Below, piece after piece: positions 25,445-33,614 of a DNA stretch of 64,000 nucleotides; positions within the stretch are counted from its first letter, which is position 1; every line of letters starts with the position of its first letter. The position numbers were made by a program, and so were the translations under genes. This DNA is from Fodinibacter sp963834965 (GTDB lineage Bacteria; Actinomycetota; Actinomycetes; Actinomycetales; Dermatophilaceae). The stretch spans positions 62,001-126,000 of the forward strand of contig CAWIEI010000023.1 of the NCBI GenBank assembly GCA_963834965.1, given 5' to 3'. Under the pieces are notes generated by a model. It made no database searches. It saw only the letters and a list, made by a program, of their open reading frames with translations, and was not told the DNA's origin.

Positions 25445-26304
25445 AGCTCCGCCGCGGCGTAGAGGGCCCCGACCTCCGCGCTACTGAGGTTGCGCCACTT
25501 GCCGGGCTTGGTGTCACCCAGGTGGATCGGCCCCACCTGGGTGCGCACCAGGGTGATGACCGGGTGGCCGACCTCGGCGAGCATCCGCCGCACGATGTGT
25601 TTGCGCCCCTCGTGCAGCACCACCTCGACCAGCGCCTTGCCGGGCGCCGAGTCGACGACGCGGAACGAGTCGACCTGCACCGGGCCGTCCTCGAGCTCGA
25701 TGCCCTCGCGCAGCCGGCGGCCCAGGTCGCGCGGCACCGGGCCGGGGATCTGGGCGAGGTAGGTCTTGAGCACGCCGTAGCGCGGGTGCTGGAGCCGGTG
25801 CGCGAGGTCGCCGTCGTTGGTGAGGATCAGCAGGCCCTCGGTGTCGGCGTCGAGCCGCCCCACGTGGAACAGCCGCTCCTTGCGGTTGCCGACGAAGTCG
25901 CCGATGTCGACCCGGCCCAGCTCGTCGCTCATCGACGTGACGACGCCGACCGGCTTGTTGAAGGCGAGGTAGACCCGCGACTCGTCGAGCTGCACGCGCA
26001 CGCCGTCGACGTGCACGGTCTGGGTGGCCCGGATGCGCACCCCGAGCTCGGTGACGACCTGGCCGTCAACCGACACCCGGCCCTGGCTGATGAGGTCCTC
26101 GCAGACCCGGCGTGAGCCGACGCCGGCCGCGGCCAGCAGCTTCTGCAGGCGCACGCCGTCGGGGTCGTGCACGTCGACCGCCGGGCGGCGGGGCCACTGC
26201 GGCGCCGCCGTCGGCTGGCTCGGCTTGGTGTTGCCCGAGGAGCCGCGCTGTGGCTTGCCGCGCTTCTTCCCGGGCGGGGGTCCAGACTTCTTGGCCGGCG
26301 TCAT
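25441..26304 (-). CDS. rluB: 23S rRNA pseudouridine synthase, RluB family
   Basis: The 287-aa protein has a Lys/Arg/Pro-rich N-terminus (about 1-45), an S4 RNA-binding domain (about 50-105, LQKLLAAAGVGSRRVCEDLI) and a catalytic domain with the nucleophile Asp in GRLDADTEGLLILTNDGDL. It pseudouridylates large-subunit rRNA; the exact site is inferred from homology. It overlaps tyrA and scpB by 4 nt each, in the order scpA-scpB-rluB-(tyrA)-cmk known from Rv1709-Rv1712, with tyrA inserted. Confidence 0.92.
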   Translation of the reverse strand: MTPAKKSGPPPGKKRGKPQRGSSGNTKPSQPTAAPQWPRRPAVDVHDPDGVRLQKLLAAAGVGSRRVCEDLISQGRVSVDGQVVTELGVRIRATQTVHVDGVRVQLDESRVYLAFNKPVGVVTSMSDELGRVDIGDFVGNRKERLFHVGRLDADTEGLLILTNDGDLAHRLQHPRYGVLKTYLAQIPGPVPRDLGRRLREGIELEDGPVQVDSFRVVDSAPGKALVEVVLHEGRKHIVRRMLAEVGHPVITLVRTQVGPIHLGDTKPGKWRNLSSAEVGALYAAAEL

Positions 26305-26936
26305 CCGCGGCCTCCTTCGGCAATCTCGTCGAGCACGTCGACCTCGGGCAGGTAGGGGGCCAGGGCGGGCAGGTCGTCGAGGCTCTGCAGCCCCAGCCGC
26401 TCCAGGAAGTAGGAGGTCGTCCCGTACAGGATGGCGGTCGACTCCTCGTCGTGACCCATCTCCTCGATCAGGCCGCGGGTGAGCAGGGTGCGGATGACGC
26501 CGTCGACGTTCACGCCGCGCACCGCGGCGACCCTCGAGCGCGACACCGGCTGACGGTAGGCGATCACGGCCAGCGTCTCGAGCGAGGCCTGGGTGAGCCG
26601 GGCCTGCTGGCCGTCGAGCACGAACTTCTCGACCACCGGGGCGTACTCGTGGCGGCTGTACATCCGCCAGCCGCCGCCGACCTGGCGCAGGGTGAACCCG
26701 CGGTGCTGCTCGGCGTAGCCCGCCTCGAGGTCGGCCAGGGCGGCCTCCACGTCGTGCACCGGCTGCTCGAGCACCGACGCCAGGGCCATCGTGGTCACCG
26801 GCTCGTCGACGACCATCAGCACCGCCTCGATCGCGCCGGAGATGCCGCCCGGGAAGTCGGCGACGTCGAACGCGAGCTGCTCCTCGACCGGGCCGTCGGG
26901 CTCGGCCACGGTGTCGGGCTCGGGCTGGTCAGTCAT
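26301..26936 (-). CDS. scpB: Segregation and condensation protein B
   Basis: The 211-aa protein is the small winged-helix partner of ScpA in the SMC condensin complex. It has FPGGISGAIEAVLMVVDEPV, TLETLAVIAYRQPVSR (seen as SLETLAVIAYRQPVSRSRV) and ILYGTTSYFLERLGL. Start ATG at 26936 lies inside the last codons of scpA (8-nt overlap). No smc gene is in the window. Confidence 0.94.
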   Translation of the reverse strand: MTDQPEPDTVAEPDGPVEEQLAFDVADFPGGISGAIEAVLMVVDEPVTTMALASVLEQPVHDVEAALADLEAGYAEQHRGFTLRQVGGGWRMYSRHEYAPVVEKFVLDGQQARLTQASLETLAVIAYRQPVSRSRVAAVRGVNVDGVIRTLLTRGLIEEMGHDEESTAILYGTTSYFLERLGLQSLDDLPALAPYLPEVDVLDEIAEGGRG

Positions 26937-27870
26937 CGGTGCTCTCCTGGGGTGCGCGCTCTGGTGCAGGTGCTGGGGTGTCGGACGGCGGCGGCACGTC
27001 GAACTCGTCGTCGACCTCGATGTCGCCGTCCTCGGGGCCGGTCCACCGCACGGTGAGCTCGCCCAGGGCCTCGGCCTGCTCGAAGCCGATCGCCGAATCG
27101 CGGAACAGCTCGAGCAGCGCGAGGAACCGTGCGACGACGACGAGGGTGGAATCGGCATCCTCAACCAGGCTGCGGAAGGAGGCGACCCGCTCGCGGCGCA
27201 GCCTTCTCCCCATGATGGCGGCCTGCTCGCGCACGCTCACGGCCGGTGCGTGCAGGTGGGCCAGCCCCACGGTCGGTGCCTGCTTGGGCTCCATCGCCCG
27301 GGCGGCGATGAGCGCGAGCTGCTCGGGCGTGACCGTCATCAGCAGCTCGGGCAGCAGTGCGGCGAGGTGCGGCTCGAGGGATGCGGTGCGCGGCTGCATC
27401 CGCCCGGCCGTCGCCATCCGCTGCGCGAAGGTGTGCGCGATGTCCTTGAAGGCGCGGTACTGGAGCAGCCGGGCGAACAGGATGTCGCGGGCCTCGATGA
27501 GGGCGAGGTCGTCCTCGTCCTCGGGGCCGGACTGCGGCAGCAGCCGGGCCGCCTTGAGGTCGAGCAGGGTGGCGGCGACGAGCAGGAAGTCGGTGGCCTG
27601 GCTGAGGTCCCACCCGCCGGGCTTGGCCTGCTCGACCTTGATGTGCGCGATGAAGTCGTCGGTCACCGTGGCCAGCGAGATCTCGGTGATGTCGAGCTTG
27701 TGCTTGCTGATCAGGCCGAGCAGCAGGTCGAACGGGCCGGTGAAGTTCTCGAGGGTGACCTCGAACGCGGTGGCGGGGGCGCGGCGGGTGAGCACGCCCC
27801 CCGGGGTGATGTCCGCGTGGTCGGTGACCGGCGGCACCCCGCCCCCGGCCTCGTCGGGGGCCGTCGTCAT
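26929..27870 (-). CDS. scpA: Segregation and condensation protein A
   Basis: The 313-aa kleisin has FEVTLENFTGPFDLLLGLIS, KHKLDITEISLATVTDDFI and ATDFLLVAATLLDLKAARLL, all typical of ScpA. It bridges SMC heads in chromosome condensation. A ScpA-like acidic middle region (about 125-150) follows. The ATG at 27870 lies 4 nt after the parA stop; a GTG at 27888 is in frame but lacks a ribosome site. It continues the leftward scpA-scpB-rluB chain. Confidence 0.93.
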   Translation of the reverse strand: MTTAPDEAGGGVPPVTDHADITPGGVLTRRAPATAFEVTLENFTGPFDLLLGLISKHKLDITEISLATVTDDFIAHIKVEQAKPGGWDLSQATDFLLVAATLLDLKAARLLPQSGPEDEDDLALIEARDILFARLLQYRAFKDIAHTFAQRMATAGRMQPRTASLEPHLAALLPELLMTVTPEQLALIAARAMEPKQAPTVGLAHLHAPAVSVREQAAIMGRRLRRERVASFRSLVEDADSTLVVVARFLALLELFRDSAIGFEQAEALGELTVRWTGPEDGDIEVDDEFDVPPPSDTPAPAPERAPQESTDD

Positions 27871-27874
27871 CAGG

Positions 27875-28753
27875 TCAGGCCGCCCCACCGCGGGCGATGA
27901 GCTCGCGGGCGAGCATGCGATAGGCGTCGGCGCCCTTGTGGGTGGCGTCGTAGGTGGTGATCGGCTCGGCGGCCAGACTGGCGTCGGGGAACTTCACGGT
28001 GCGCGAGATGACGGTGTGGAAGACCTGGTCGCCGAAGTGCTCGACCACGCTGGCCACGACCTCACGCGAGTGCAGGGTGCGCCCGTCGTACATCGTGGCG
28101 AGGATGCCGTCGACCTGCAGGCGCGGGTTGAGCCGGTCGGTGATCTTCTCGACGGTCTCGACGAGCAGGGCCACGCCGCGCATCGCGAAGAACTCGCACT
28201 CGAGCGGGATGATGACGCCGTGCGCCGCGGTGAGGGCGTTGACGGTGAGCAGCCCGAGCGAGGGCTGGCAGTCGATGAGGATGACGTCGTAGTCGTCGAC
28301 GACCGGGCGCAGCACGCGGGCCAGGATCTGCTCGCGGGCCACCTCGTTGACCAGGGTCATCTCGGCGGCCGACAGGTCGATGTTGGCGGGGAGGACGTCG
28401 AGGCCGTCCCACTTGGTGTGCTGGATGACGTCATGGATGTCGTGACCGCGACCGATCAGCAGGTCGTAGACGGTGACGTCGAGCTCGTTGACGGGCACGC
28501 CGAGACCCACCGACAGGGCGCCCTGGGGGTCGAAGTCGACGAGCAGCACGCGGCGCCCGACCTCGGCCAGCGCGGCGCCCAGGTTGATGGTGGTGGTGGT
28601 CTTACCCACCCCGCCCTTCTGGTTGCACATCGCGATGATGCGCGCCGGCCCGTGCGCGGTGAGGGGCTGTGGCGGCGGGAAGTCCGGTAGCGGGCGACCG
28701 GTCGGGCCGACCTGTCCGGCGGTGCGGATCTGGAACGCCGCGTCGGAATCCAA
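27875..28753 (-). CDS. parA: ParA/Soj family ATPase (no ParB partner nearby)
   Basis: The 292-aa Walker-type ATPase has the deviant P-loop CNQKGGVGKTTTTINLGAAL, DFDPQGALSVGLG and VILIDCQPSLGLLTVNAL. It is the ParA-like protein beside scpA (compare Rv1708), not the parAB of the origin. The start is probably TTG at 28753 (reading MDSDAAFQIRTAGQVG): GGGGAGAG ends 4 nt before it, and no ATG or GTG lies between the upstream xerD stop and the P-loop region. Its role may be in chromosome placement or SMC loading; this is inferred. Confidence 0.88.
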   Translation of the reverse strand: MDSDAAFQIRTAGQVGPTGRPLPDFPPPQPLTAHGPARIIAMCNQKGGVGKTTTTINLGAALAEVGRRVLLVDFDPQGALSVGLGVPVNELDVTVYDLLIGRGHDIHDVIQHTKWDGLDVLPANIDLSAAEMTLVNEVAREQILARVLRPVVDDYDVILIDCQPSLGLLTVNALTAAHGVIIPLECEFFAMRGVALLVETVEKITDRLNPRLQVDGILATMYDGRTLHSREVVASVVEHFGDQVFHTVISRTVKFPDASLAAEPITTYDATHKGADAYRMLARELIARGGAA

Positions 28754-28815
28754 CTGTCTCTCCCCGGTGCCTTTCGTGCTGACGGTCAGCCTCGCGCTGA
28801 TCGGCACCGACCCTA

Positions 28816-29727
28816 TCAGCGCGCGCGGGGGTGGCTCTGGGCGTACACCTCTCGCAGCCGCTGCACCGTGACCAAGGTGTAGATCTGGGTGGTCGTGACC
28901 GACGCGTGCCCGAGCAGCTCCTGCACCACGCGCACGTCGGCGCCGCCCTCGAGCAGGTGGGTGGCGAACGAGTGCCGCAGGGTGTGCGGCGACAGGTGGC
29001 CGCCGACGTGGGCCCGCTCGGCGCAGGCCCGCAGCACCGACCAGGCGCTCTGCCGTGACAGCCGGCCGCCCCGGGCGTTGAGGAACAGGGCCGGCGTGCC
29101 GACGCCGCGGGCGGCGAAGGTCGGGCGCCCCCGCACCAGCCACGCCTCCAGCGCCCGGGCGGCGTACGACCCCAGCGGCACGATCCGCTCCTTGCCACCC
29201 TTGCCGCGCAGCCGCACCACACCGTCGTCCCGCTCGACGTCGTCGACGTCGAGGCCGACCGCCTCCGAGATGCGCGCGCCGGTGCCGTAGAGCACCTCCA
29301 GCAGCGCGCGGTCGCGCAGGGATGCCGGTGTGTCACCGACCGAGGCCGCCTCCAGCAGGCGCTCGACGTCCTCGACCGGGATCGCCTTGGGCAGCCGGGC
29401 GGGGGTCTTCGGCGGGCTCACCCGGCGCGCCGGGTCGGCGTCCAGCACGCCCTCGAGTGCGAGGAAGCGGTGCAGGCCCCGGACGGCGACCAGCGTGCGC
29501 GCGGCAGAGCTCGCCGCGAGCGGCGGGTGGTCGGCATCCCCCTCGCGCAGTCGGCTGAGGAACTCGGCGACGTGTGCCTCCCCGACCTCCTCCGGGCGGT
29601 CGACGCCCTCGGTCGCGAGGAACGCGGTCCACCGGGTCAGGTCGCGGCGGTAGGCCGACAGGGTGTGCTTCGAGGCGCCGCGCTCGACGTCGAGGTGGGT
29701 CAGCCACGCGTCGACGGCCCGCCCCAC
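28816..29727 (-). CDS. xerD: Site-specific tyrosine recombinase XerD
   Basis: The 303-aa recombinase has an N-terminal SAM-like domain (DAWLTHLDVERGASKHTLSA) and a catalytic domain with Arg in GTGARISE, HTLRHSFATHLL, LLGHASVTTTQIYT supplying Arg, His, His and Tyr. It resolves chromosome dimers at dif together with XerC. The start is uncertain: GTG at 29727 lies in the 3' arm of a perfect 16-bp hairpin; no good ribosome site is visible, and a CTG at 29770 is in frame. It matches the order xerD-parA-scpA-scpB of M. tuberculosis. Confidence 0.9.
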   Translation of the reverse strand: MGRAVDAWLTHLDVERGASKHTLSAYRRDLTRWTAFLATEGVDRPEEVGEAHVAEFLSRLREGDADHPPLAASSAARTLVAVRGLHRFLALEGVLDADPARRVSPPKTPARLPKAIPVEDVERLLEAASVGDTPASLRDRALLEVLYGTGARISEAVGLDVDDVERDDGVVRLRGKGGKERIVPLGSYAARALEAWLVRGRPTFAARGVGTPALFLNARGGRLSRQSAWSVLRACAERAHVGGHLSPHTLRHSFATHLLEGGADVRVVQELLGHASVTTTQIYTLVTVQRLREVYAQSHPRAR

Positions 29728-29747
29728 CGCAGTGGGGCGGGCCGTCG
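29712..29747 (-). terminator. Perfect 16-bp hairpin between ald and xerD
   Basis: Arms 29712-29727 and 29732-29747 are perfectly complementary around a 4-nt loop (CGCA on the plus strand). It starts 19 nt after the ald stop and its 3' arm begins with the candidate xerD GTG. There is no T-run, so it may end ald transcripts by a factor-dependent route, or hide the xerD start. Confidence 0.6.
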
Positions 29748-29765
29748 GCTCGGTCGGGGCTGGGG

Positions 29766-30881
29766 TCAGGACAGCGCCTCGTCGAGGGTGATGCTCTGCA
29801 TGTCGAACGCCTCGGCGACGGCGGCGTACGTGATGTGGCCGGCGTGCGTGTTCAGGCCGAGCGCGAGGGCGTGGTCGGCCTTGGAGGCATCCTTCCAGCC
29901 GTGCTCGGCGAGCTTGATGGCGTACGACATCGTGGCGTTGGTGAGCGCCCAGGTGGAGGTGTGCGGCACCGCGCCGGGCATGTTGGCGACGCAGTAGTAG
30001 ATCGAGTCGTGCACCTCGAAGGTGGGGTCGGCGTGCGTGGTGGGGCGCGAGTGCTCGAAGCAGCCGCCCTGGTCGATGGCGACGTCGACGAGCACCGAGC
30101 CGGGCTTCATCGCGGCGACCATCTCGTCGGTGACGAGCTTGGGGGCCTTGGCGCCGGGGATCAGCACGGTGCCGATGACGAGGTCGGCGCCGATGACCTG
30201 CTCGCGGATCGACATCGCCGAGGAGGCGATCTGGGCGACCCGGTTGTCGTAGCGCCAGAAGCTCATCCGCAGCTTGTCGAGGTCGGTGTCGAGCAGCGTG
30301 ACGTCGGCGCCCATGCCGAGCGCGATGTTCGCGGCGTTCTGGCCCGCGACGCCGGCGCCGATGACGACGACCTTGGAGTTGGCGACGCCGCCGATGCCGC
30401 CCATCAGCACGCCGCGGCCGCCCTGCGCCTTCATCATCGAGTGCGCACCGACCTGCGGGGCCAGGCAGCCGGCGACCTCGGACATCGGGTAGAGCAGCGG
30501 CAGCAGGCCCGAGGGCAGCTGCACGGTCTCGTACGCGATCGAGGTGGTCCTGGTGGCGACGAGCTCCTTGGTGAGTGGCTCGTCGGCGGCCAGGTGCAGG
30601 TAGGTGAACAGGGTCAGGCCCTCGCGCAGGCGGTGGTACTCCTCCGCCACTGGCTCCTTGACCTTCATGACCATGTCGGCCTCGCCCCAGACGTCGTCGG
30701 CGTCGTCGAGGATCGTCGCCCCCTGTGAGACGTACTCGTCGTCGGTGATCGAGGAGCCGAGCCCGGCACCCTTCTGCACCAACACGTCGTGACCACGCCG
30801 CACGAGCTCGTGGACCCCCACCGGCGTGATGCCGACGCGGAACTCGTTGTTCTTGACCTCGCTGGGGATACCGACCTTCAC
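29766..30881 (-). CDS. ald: Alanine dehydrogenase
   Basis: The 371-aa NAD enzyme interconverts L-alanine with pyruvate and ammonia. It has VGIPSEVKNNEFRVGITPVG, MVMKVKEPVAEEY, FTYLHLAADEPL, the NAD fold VVVIGAGVAGQNAANIALGM and DVAIDQGGCFEHSRPTTH. Length and motifs are standard. The GTG at 30881 is chosen because the family begins at MKVGIP. The upstream gap (30882-31010) is shared with a rightward membrane-protein gene. Confidence 0.95.
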   Translation of the reverse strand: MKVGIPSEVKNNEFRVGITPVGVHELVRRGHDVLVQKGAGLGSSITDDEYVSQGATILDDADDVWGEADMVMKVKEPVAEEYHRLREGLTLFTYLHLAADEPLTKELVATRTTSIAYETVQLPSGLLPLLYPMSEVAGCLAPQVGAHSMMKAQGGRGVLMGGIGGVANSKVVVIGAGVAGQNAANIALGMGADVTLLDTDLDKLRMSFWRYDNRVAQIASSAMSIREQVIGADLVIGTVLIPGAKAPKLVTDEMVAAMKPGSVLVDVAIDQGGCFEHSRPTTHADPTFEVHDSIYYCVANMPGAVPHTSTWALTNATMSYAIKLAEHGWKDASKADHALALGLNTHAGHITYAAVAEAFDMQSITLDEALS

Positions 30882-31010
30882 GGTTATCTGGCCCAATCTG
30901 ACTCGTCGGACACCGCGGCACCATTGCCGCAGGCTGCTGCGCCCCGGTGGAGCGCGATGCGAGTCTAGACCCGGGTCGCACCACGACCCGACGACCCACA
31001 GGAGCCCCTC

Positions 31011-31634
31011 ATGAAGCTGTACTCCGACATCCCCGGCCGGCGCGCGGTGCAGGTGGCCACCGACGTCGGCATCCTTGCGTGGGTGGTGCTCTGGGTACGG
31101 ATCGCCCAGCGCGTGTACGACGCGACGATGGCGCTGGCCACGCCGGGGCGCAAACTGGCCGGCGCCGGCAGCAGCTTCCGCGACACGATGAACAACGCCG
31201 GCAACGGGGTCGACAACCTGCCGCTGCTCGACGACCGGGTGGCCACCCCGTTCCGTTCGGCGGCCGGGGTGGGCACCGAGATCGAGAAGGCCGGCACCGA
31301 CCTGGTGAGCGCCGTCGAGCGGATGTCGCTGCTGCTCGCGCTCACCACCGCGCTGGTGCCGATCCTCATCGTCGGTGCCATCTGGCTGGTGCTCCGGTAC
31401 CGGTTCGTGCGGCGGGCCAGTGCCGCCCAGCGGTTCATCGACGCCGAGCCCGACCTCGACCTGTTCGCGCTGCGGGCCATGGCGAACCAGCCGATGCCGC
31501 GGCTGGCCAAGGTCTCCGACGACCCGGCCGGCGCGTGGCGGCGCGGCGAGCTCGACGTCATCCACGCCCTCGCGCTCCTGGAGCTGCGCGACAGCGGCCT
31601 GCGCCCGCCCCAGCCCACCCCCAACACCGCCTGA
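31011..31634 (+). CDS. Conserved two-helix membrane protein, function unknown
   Basis: The 207-aa protein has an N-terminal helix (VGILAWVVLWVRIAQRVYDA), a long extracytoplasmic segment (about 40-105, with PGRKLAGAGSSFRDTMNNAG), a second helix (LLLALTTALVPILIVGAIWL) and a cytoplasmic tail with AQRFIDAEPDLDLFALRAMA. It looks like a conserved actinobacterial membrane protein but I cannot assign a function. AGGAG lies 7 nt before the ATG, and a TAGACC box lies 45 nt upstream. Confidence 0.75.
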   Translation: MKLYSDIPGRRAVQVATDVGILAWVVLWVRIAQRVYDATMALATPGRKLAGAGSSFRDTMNNAGNGVDNLPLLDDRVATPFRSAAGVGTEIEKAGTDLVSAVERMSLLLALTTALVPILIVGAIWLVLRYRFVRRASAAQRFIDAEPDLDLFALRAMANQPMPRLAKVSDDPAGAWRRGELDVIHALALLELRDSGLRPPQPTPNTA

Positions 31635-31783
31635 CAGCCCCGCCCAAAGCCAGCCGCCACCACCAAGAGCCGCGCCGGGCACCGAGCAGGTGGCACCACG
31701 AGCCGAGTTGAGTACGAGGCCTGTGCGCGGCCACGCCCGTTGCCTGTCAGGAGGCGCGGTTCACCCCGGATGCCGCCCCAGAA

Positions 31784-31874
31784 GTGCGCCTACGGACGGA
31801 CAAACGCATCGGCCAGCGGACGCCCGAGCACGCCGCGACGCGTTCGCCCCGCGAATGCCCGTCCGTAGGAGCAC
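31784..31874. repeat. Long imperfect inverted repeat (15 of 16 bp)
   Basis: Arms GTGCGCCTACGGACGG (31784-31799) and CCGTCCGTAGGAGCAC (31859-31874) pair with a single mismatch and enclose 59 nt containing further short stems (GCGA/TCGC around 31836-31848). It lies inside the gap between convergent genes. Confidence 0.6.
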
Positions 31875-32068
31875 CAGCGCCCCACCGAAGGACTCACCGG
31901 GGAGGTGCGCCGCAGGACATGCAGTAGGCCCGGCGAGAAGGCGTGCTGAGCACGAACGGTGGAAGCAACCAGCCCGACTGCATGTCACCAGAAGCACGGG
32001 GCCTTCTCGAAGGGGTGACGAAAGCGGGCGGTGACGCCGGCGAAGGCGACCGAAGCGAGAGGAGCGTA

Positions 32069-32195
32069 GCGGTGGGATGCCGTGGGCGAGCCGATGGACG
32101 GGTCTGGCGGCGGGTCCCACGCTCTGCGTGGGCGCGCGACCGAGCGCCAGCGAGGGCGTGCGGATGGTCAACGGCCGCACGCGGCATCCCACCGC
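32069..32195. repeat. 127-nt element with 14-bp terminal inverted repeat and two inner hairpins
   Basis: Outer arms GCGGTGGGATGCCG (32069-32082) and CGGCATCCCACCGC (32182-32195) are perfectly complementary. Inside are a 7-bp hairpin CCCACGC-TCT-GCGTGGG (32116-32132) and an 8-bp hairpin GCGTGCGG/CCGCACGC (32156-32163 and 32175-32182). The whole could fold as a multibranched structure. Confidence 0.6.
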
Positions 32196-32237
32196 GCAGC
32201 GGGAGGTGCCAACGCGACCCAACCAGGTGTACCGACT

Positions 32238-32253
32238 TCGACCTATTGGTCGA
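32238..32253 (-). terminator. Hairpin after hisS
   Basis: TCGACC-TATT-GGTCGA forms a 6-bp hairpin 18 nt beyond the hisS stop, flanked symmetrically by GTAC at 32229-32232 and 32259-32262. No T-run follows; it may still protect or end the hisS transcript. Confidence 0.4.
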
Positions 32254-32270
32254 TCTCAGTACGCCCGCAG

Positions 32271-33614
32271 CTACTCGGGCGCGACGACGGCAGGCTTCAG
32301 GTCAGCCGGAGGACACTCCCAGGACGCAGGGTCGGCATCCACCTGATCGCCCGAGCGGATGTCCTTGACCTGGTCGACGCCCTCGCCGGCCCCCGGGAAC
32401 CACACGAACGGGATGCCGCGCCGGTCGGCGTAGCGGATCTGCTTCCCGAACCGCGCGGCGCTGGGCGCCACCTCGCACGGGATGCCGCGCGCCCGCAGCG
32501 CCGCGGCCACCCGCCGGGACGCCTCGCGGCTCTCCTCGTCATTGACGGCGACCAGCACCGCAGCCGGGGTCGAGCGGCTCGCGGTGAGCCCGCGCTTGGT
32601 GACGAGCAGGTGCACCAGCCGGGTCAGGCCGATCGAGATGCCGACCCCGGGGTAGGTCGTGCGCCCGTCGGTGGCCAGCGAGTCGTAGCGGCCGCCGGAG
32701 CACACCGAGCCCCATGACTCCGAGCCGACCAGCTGGGTCTCGTAGACCGTGCCGGTGTAGTAGTCGAGGCCGCGAGCGATGCTGAGGTCGGCGACGAGCA
32801 CCCCCGGCGCCTGCTCCATCCCGACCGCGATGACCGCGGCCAGGGCGTCGAGCCCCTCGTCGAGCGTGGGGTGCTGCACGCCGAGGGCGCGCACGGCATC
32901 CACGAAGGACAGGTCGGTGCTGCTGACCGACGCCAGGGCCAGCACCTGCCGCGCCTGGTCCTCGCTCGCCCCCGACTCGATGAGCATCTCGGCGACCGGC
33001 CCCGGGCCGATGCGCCCGAGCCGGTCGACGATGCGCAGCGTGCCGACGACGTCGTCGAGCCCGATGCCGAGGAAGAAGCCCTCGGGGATCTTGCGGTTGT
33101 TCACCTGGATGCGGAACTCCCCCACCGGCAGCCGACCGAAGGCCTCGGCGATGACGAGCGGCATCTCGGCCTCGAAGTGCGGCGCGAGCTCGCCGACGTC
33201 GACCACGTCGATGTCGGCCTGGGTGAACTCTCGGAACCTGCCCTCCTGCGGCCGCTCCCCACGCCACACCTTCTGGATCTGGTAGCGGCGGAACGGGAAG
33301 GCGAGCTTGCCGGCGTTCTCGAGCACGTAGCGCGCGAAGGGCACGGTGAGGTCGAAGTGCAGGCCGAGCGCGGCATCCCGGCCGCTGTCGTCTCCGGCGA
33401 GGCGGCCGATGCCGTAGATCTCCTTGTCGGCGTCGCCGCCCTTGCCGAGCAGCCGCTCGACCGGCTCGACCGCGCGGGTCTCGAGGGGGGCGAAGCCGTG
33501 CAGCTCGAAGACCTCGCGGATGACGTCGAGGAAGTGCAGCTCGAGAAGCCGTTCGGCCGGCAGCAGCTCGGGGAAACCCGAGATGGGGGTGACCTTGATG
33601 GTGGGGACGCTCAC
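32271..33614 (-). CDS. hisS: Histidine-tRNA ligase
   Basis: The 447-aa class II synthetase charges tRNA-His. Class II motifs are visible: HFDLTVPFARYVLEN, the motif 2 region VWRGERPQEGRFREFTQADI, histidine-specific ARGLDYYTGTVYE, and C-terminal GISIGLTRLVHLL, followed by an anticodon-binding domain (about 345-440). The final residues PPADLKPAVVAPE are an unusual tail. It overlaps the MBL hydrolase gene by 4 nt, as in Rv2580c-Rv2581c. Confidence 0.95.
   Translation of the reverse strand: MSVPTIKVTPISGFPELLPAERLLELHFLDVIREVFELHGFAPLETRAVEPVERLLGKGGDADKEIYGIGRLAGDDSGRDAALGLHFDLTVPFARYVLENAGKLAFPFRRYQIQKVWRGERPQEGRFREFTQADIDVVDVGELAPHFEAEMPLVIAEAFGRLPVGEFRIQVNNRKIPEGFFLGIGLDDVVGTLRIVDRLGRIGPGPVAEMLIESGASEDQARQVLALASVSSTDLSFVDAVRALGVQHPTLDEGLDALAAVIAVGMEQAPGVLVADLSIARGLDYYTGTVYETQLVGSESWGSVCSGGRYDSLATDGRTTYPGVGISIGLTRLVHLLVTKRGLTASRSTPAAVLVAVNDEESREASRRVAAALRARGIPCEVAPSAARFGKQIRYADRRGIPFVWFPGAGEGVDQVKDIRSGDQVDADPASWECPPADLKPAVVAPE

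Larger units (their letters stand above)
31635..32270. other. 636-nt gap between convergent genes, rich in inverted repeats
   Basis: The gap lies between the 3' ends of a rightward and a leftward gene, so no promoters of neighbours are needed in it. I see no convincing protein gene in any frame. It contains three notable inverted repeats, listed separately (31784-31874, 32069-32195, 32238-32253), and phrases such as GAAGCGAGAGGAGCG. It may hold a structured RNA or the residue of a mobile element. Confidence 0.6.

Noticed and set aside
27875..28753. Chromosomal origin region because of parA
   Set aside because: There is no parB, dnaA, dnaN or DnaA-box cluster; the gene is the scpA-linked ParA.
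29766..30999. Very long open frames opposite or in other frames of known genes (for example across ald-xerD and across relA-apt)
   Set aside because: They are Arg/Pro/Ala-rich, with no family motifs, and arise from the high G+C content; the annotated frames carry clear domains.
31635..32270. RNase P RNA, tmRNA or 6S RNA in the convergent gap
   Set aside because: The conserved sequence blocks of these RNAs were looked for and not found; only inverted repeats are present.
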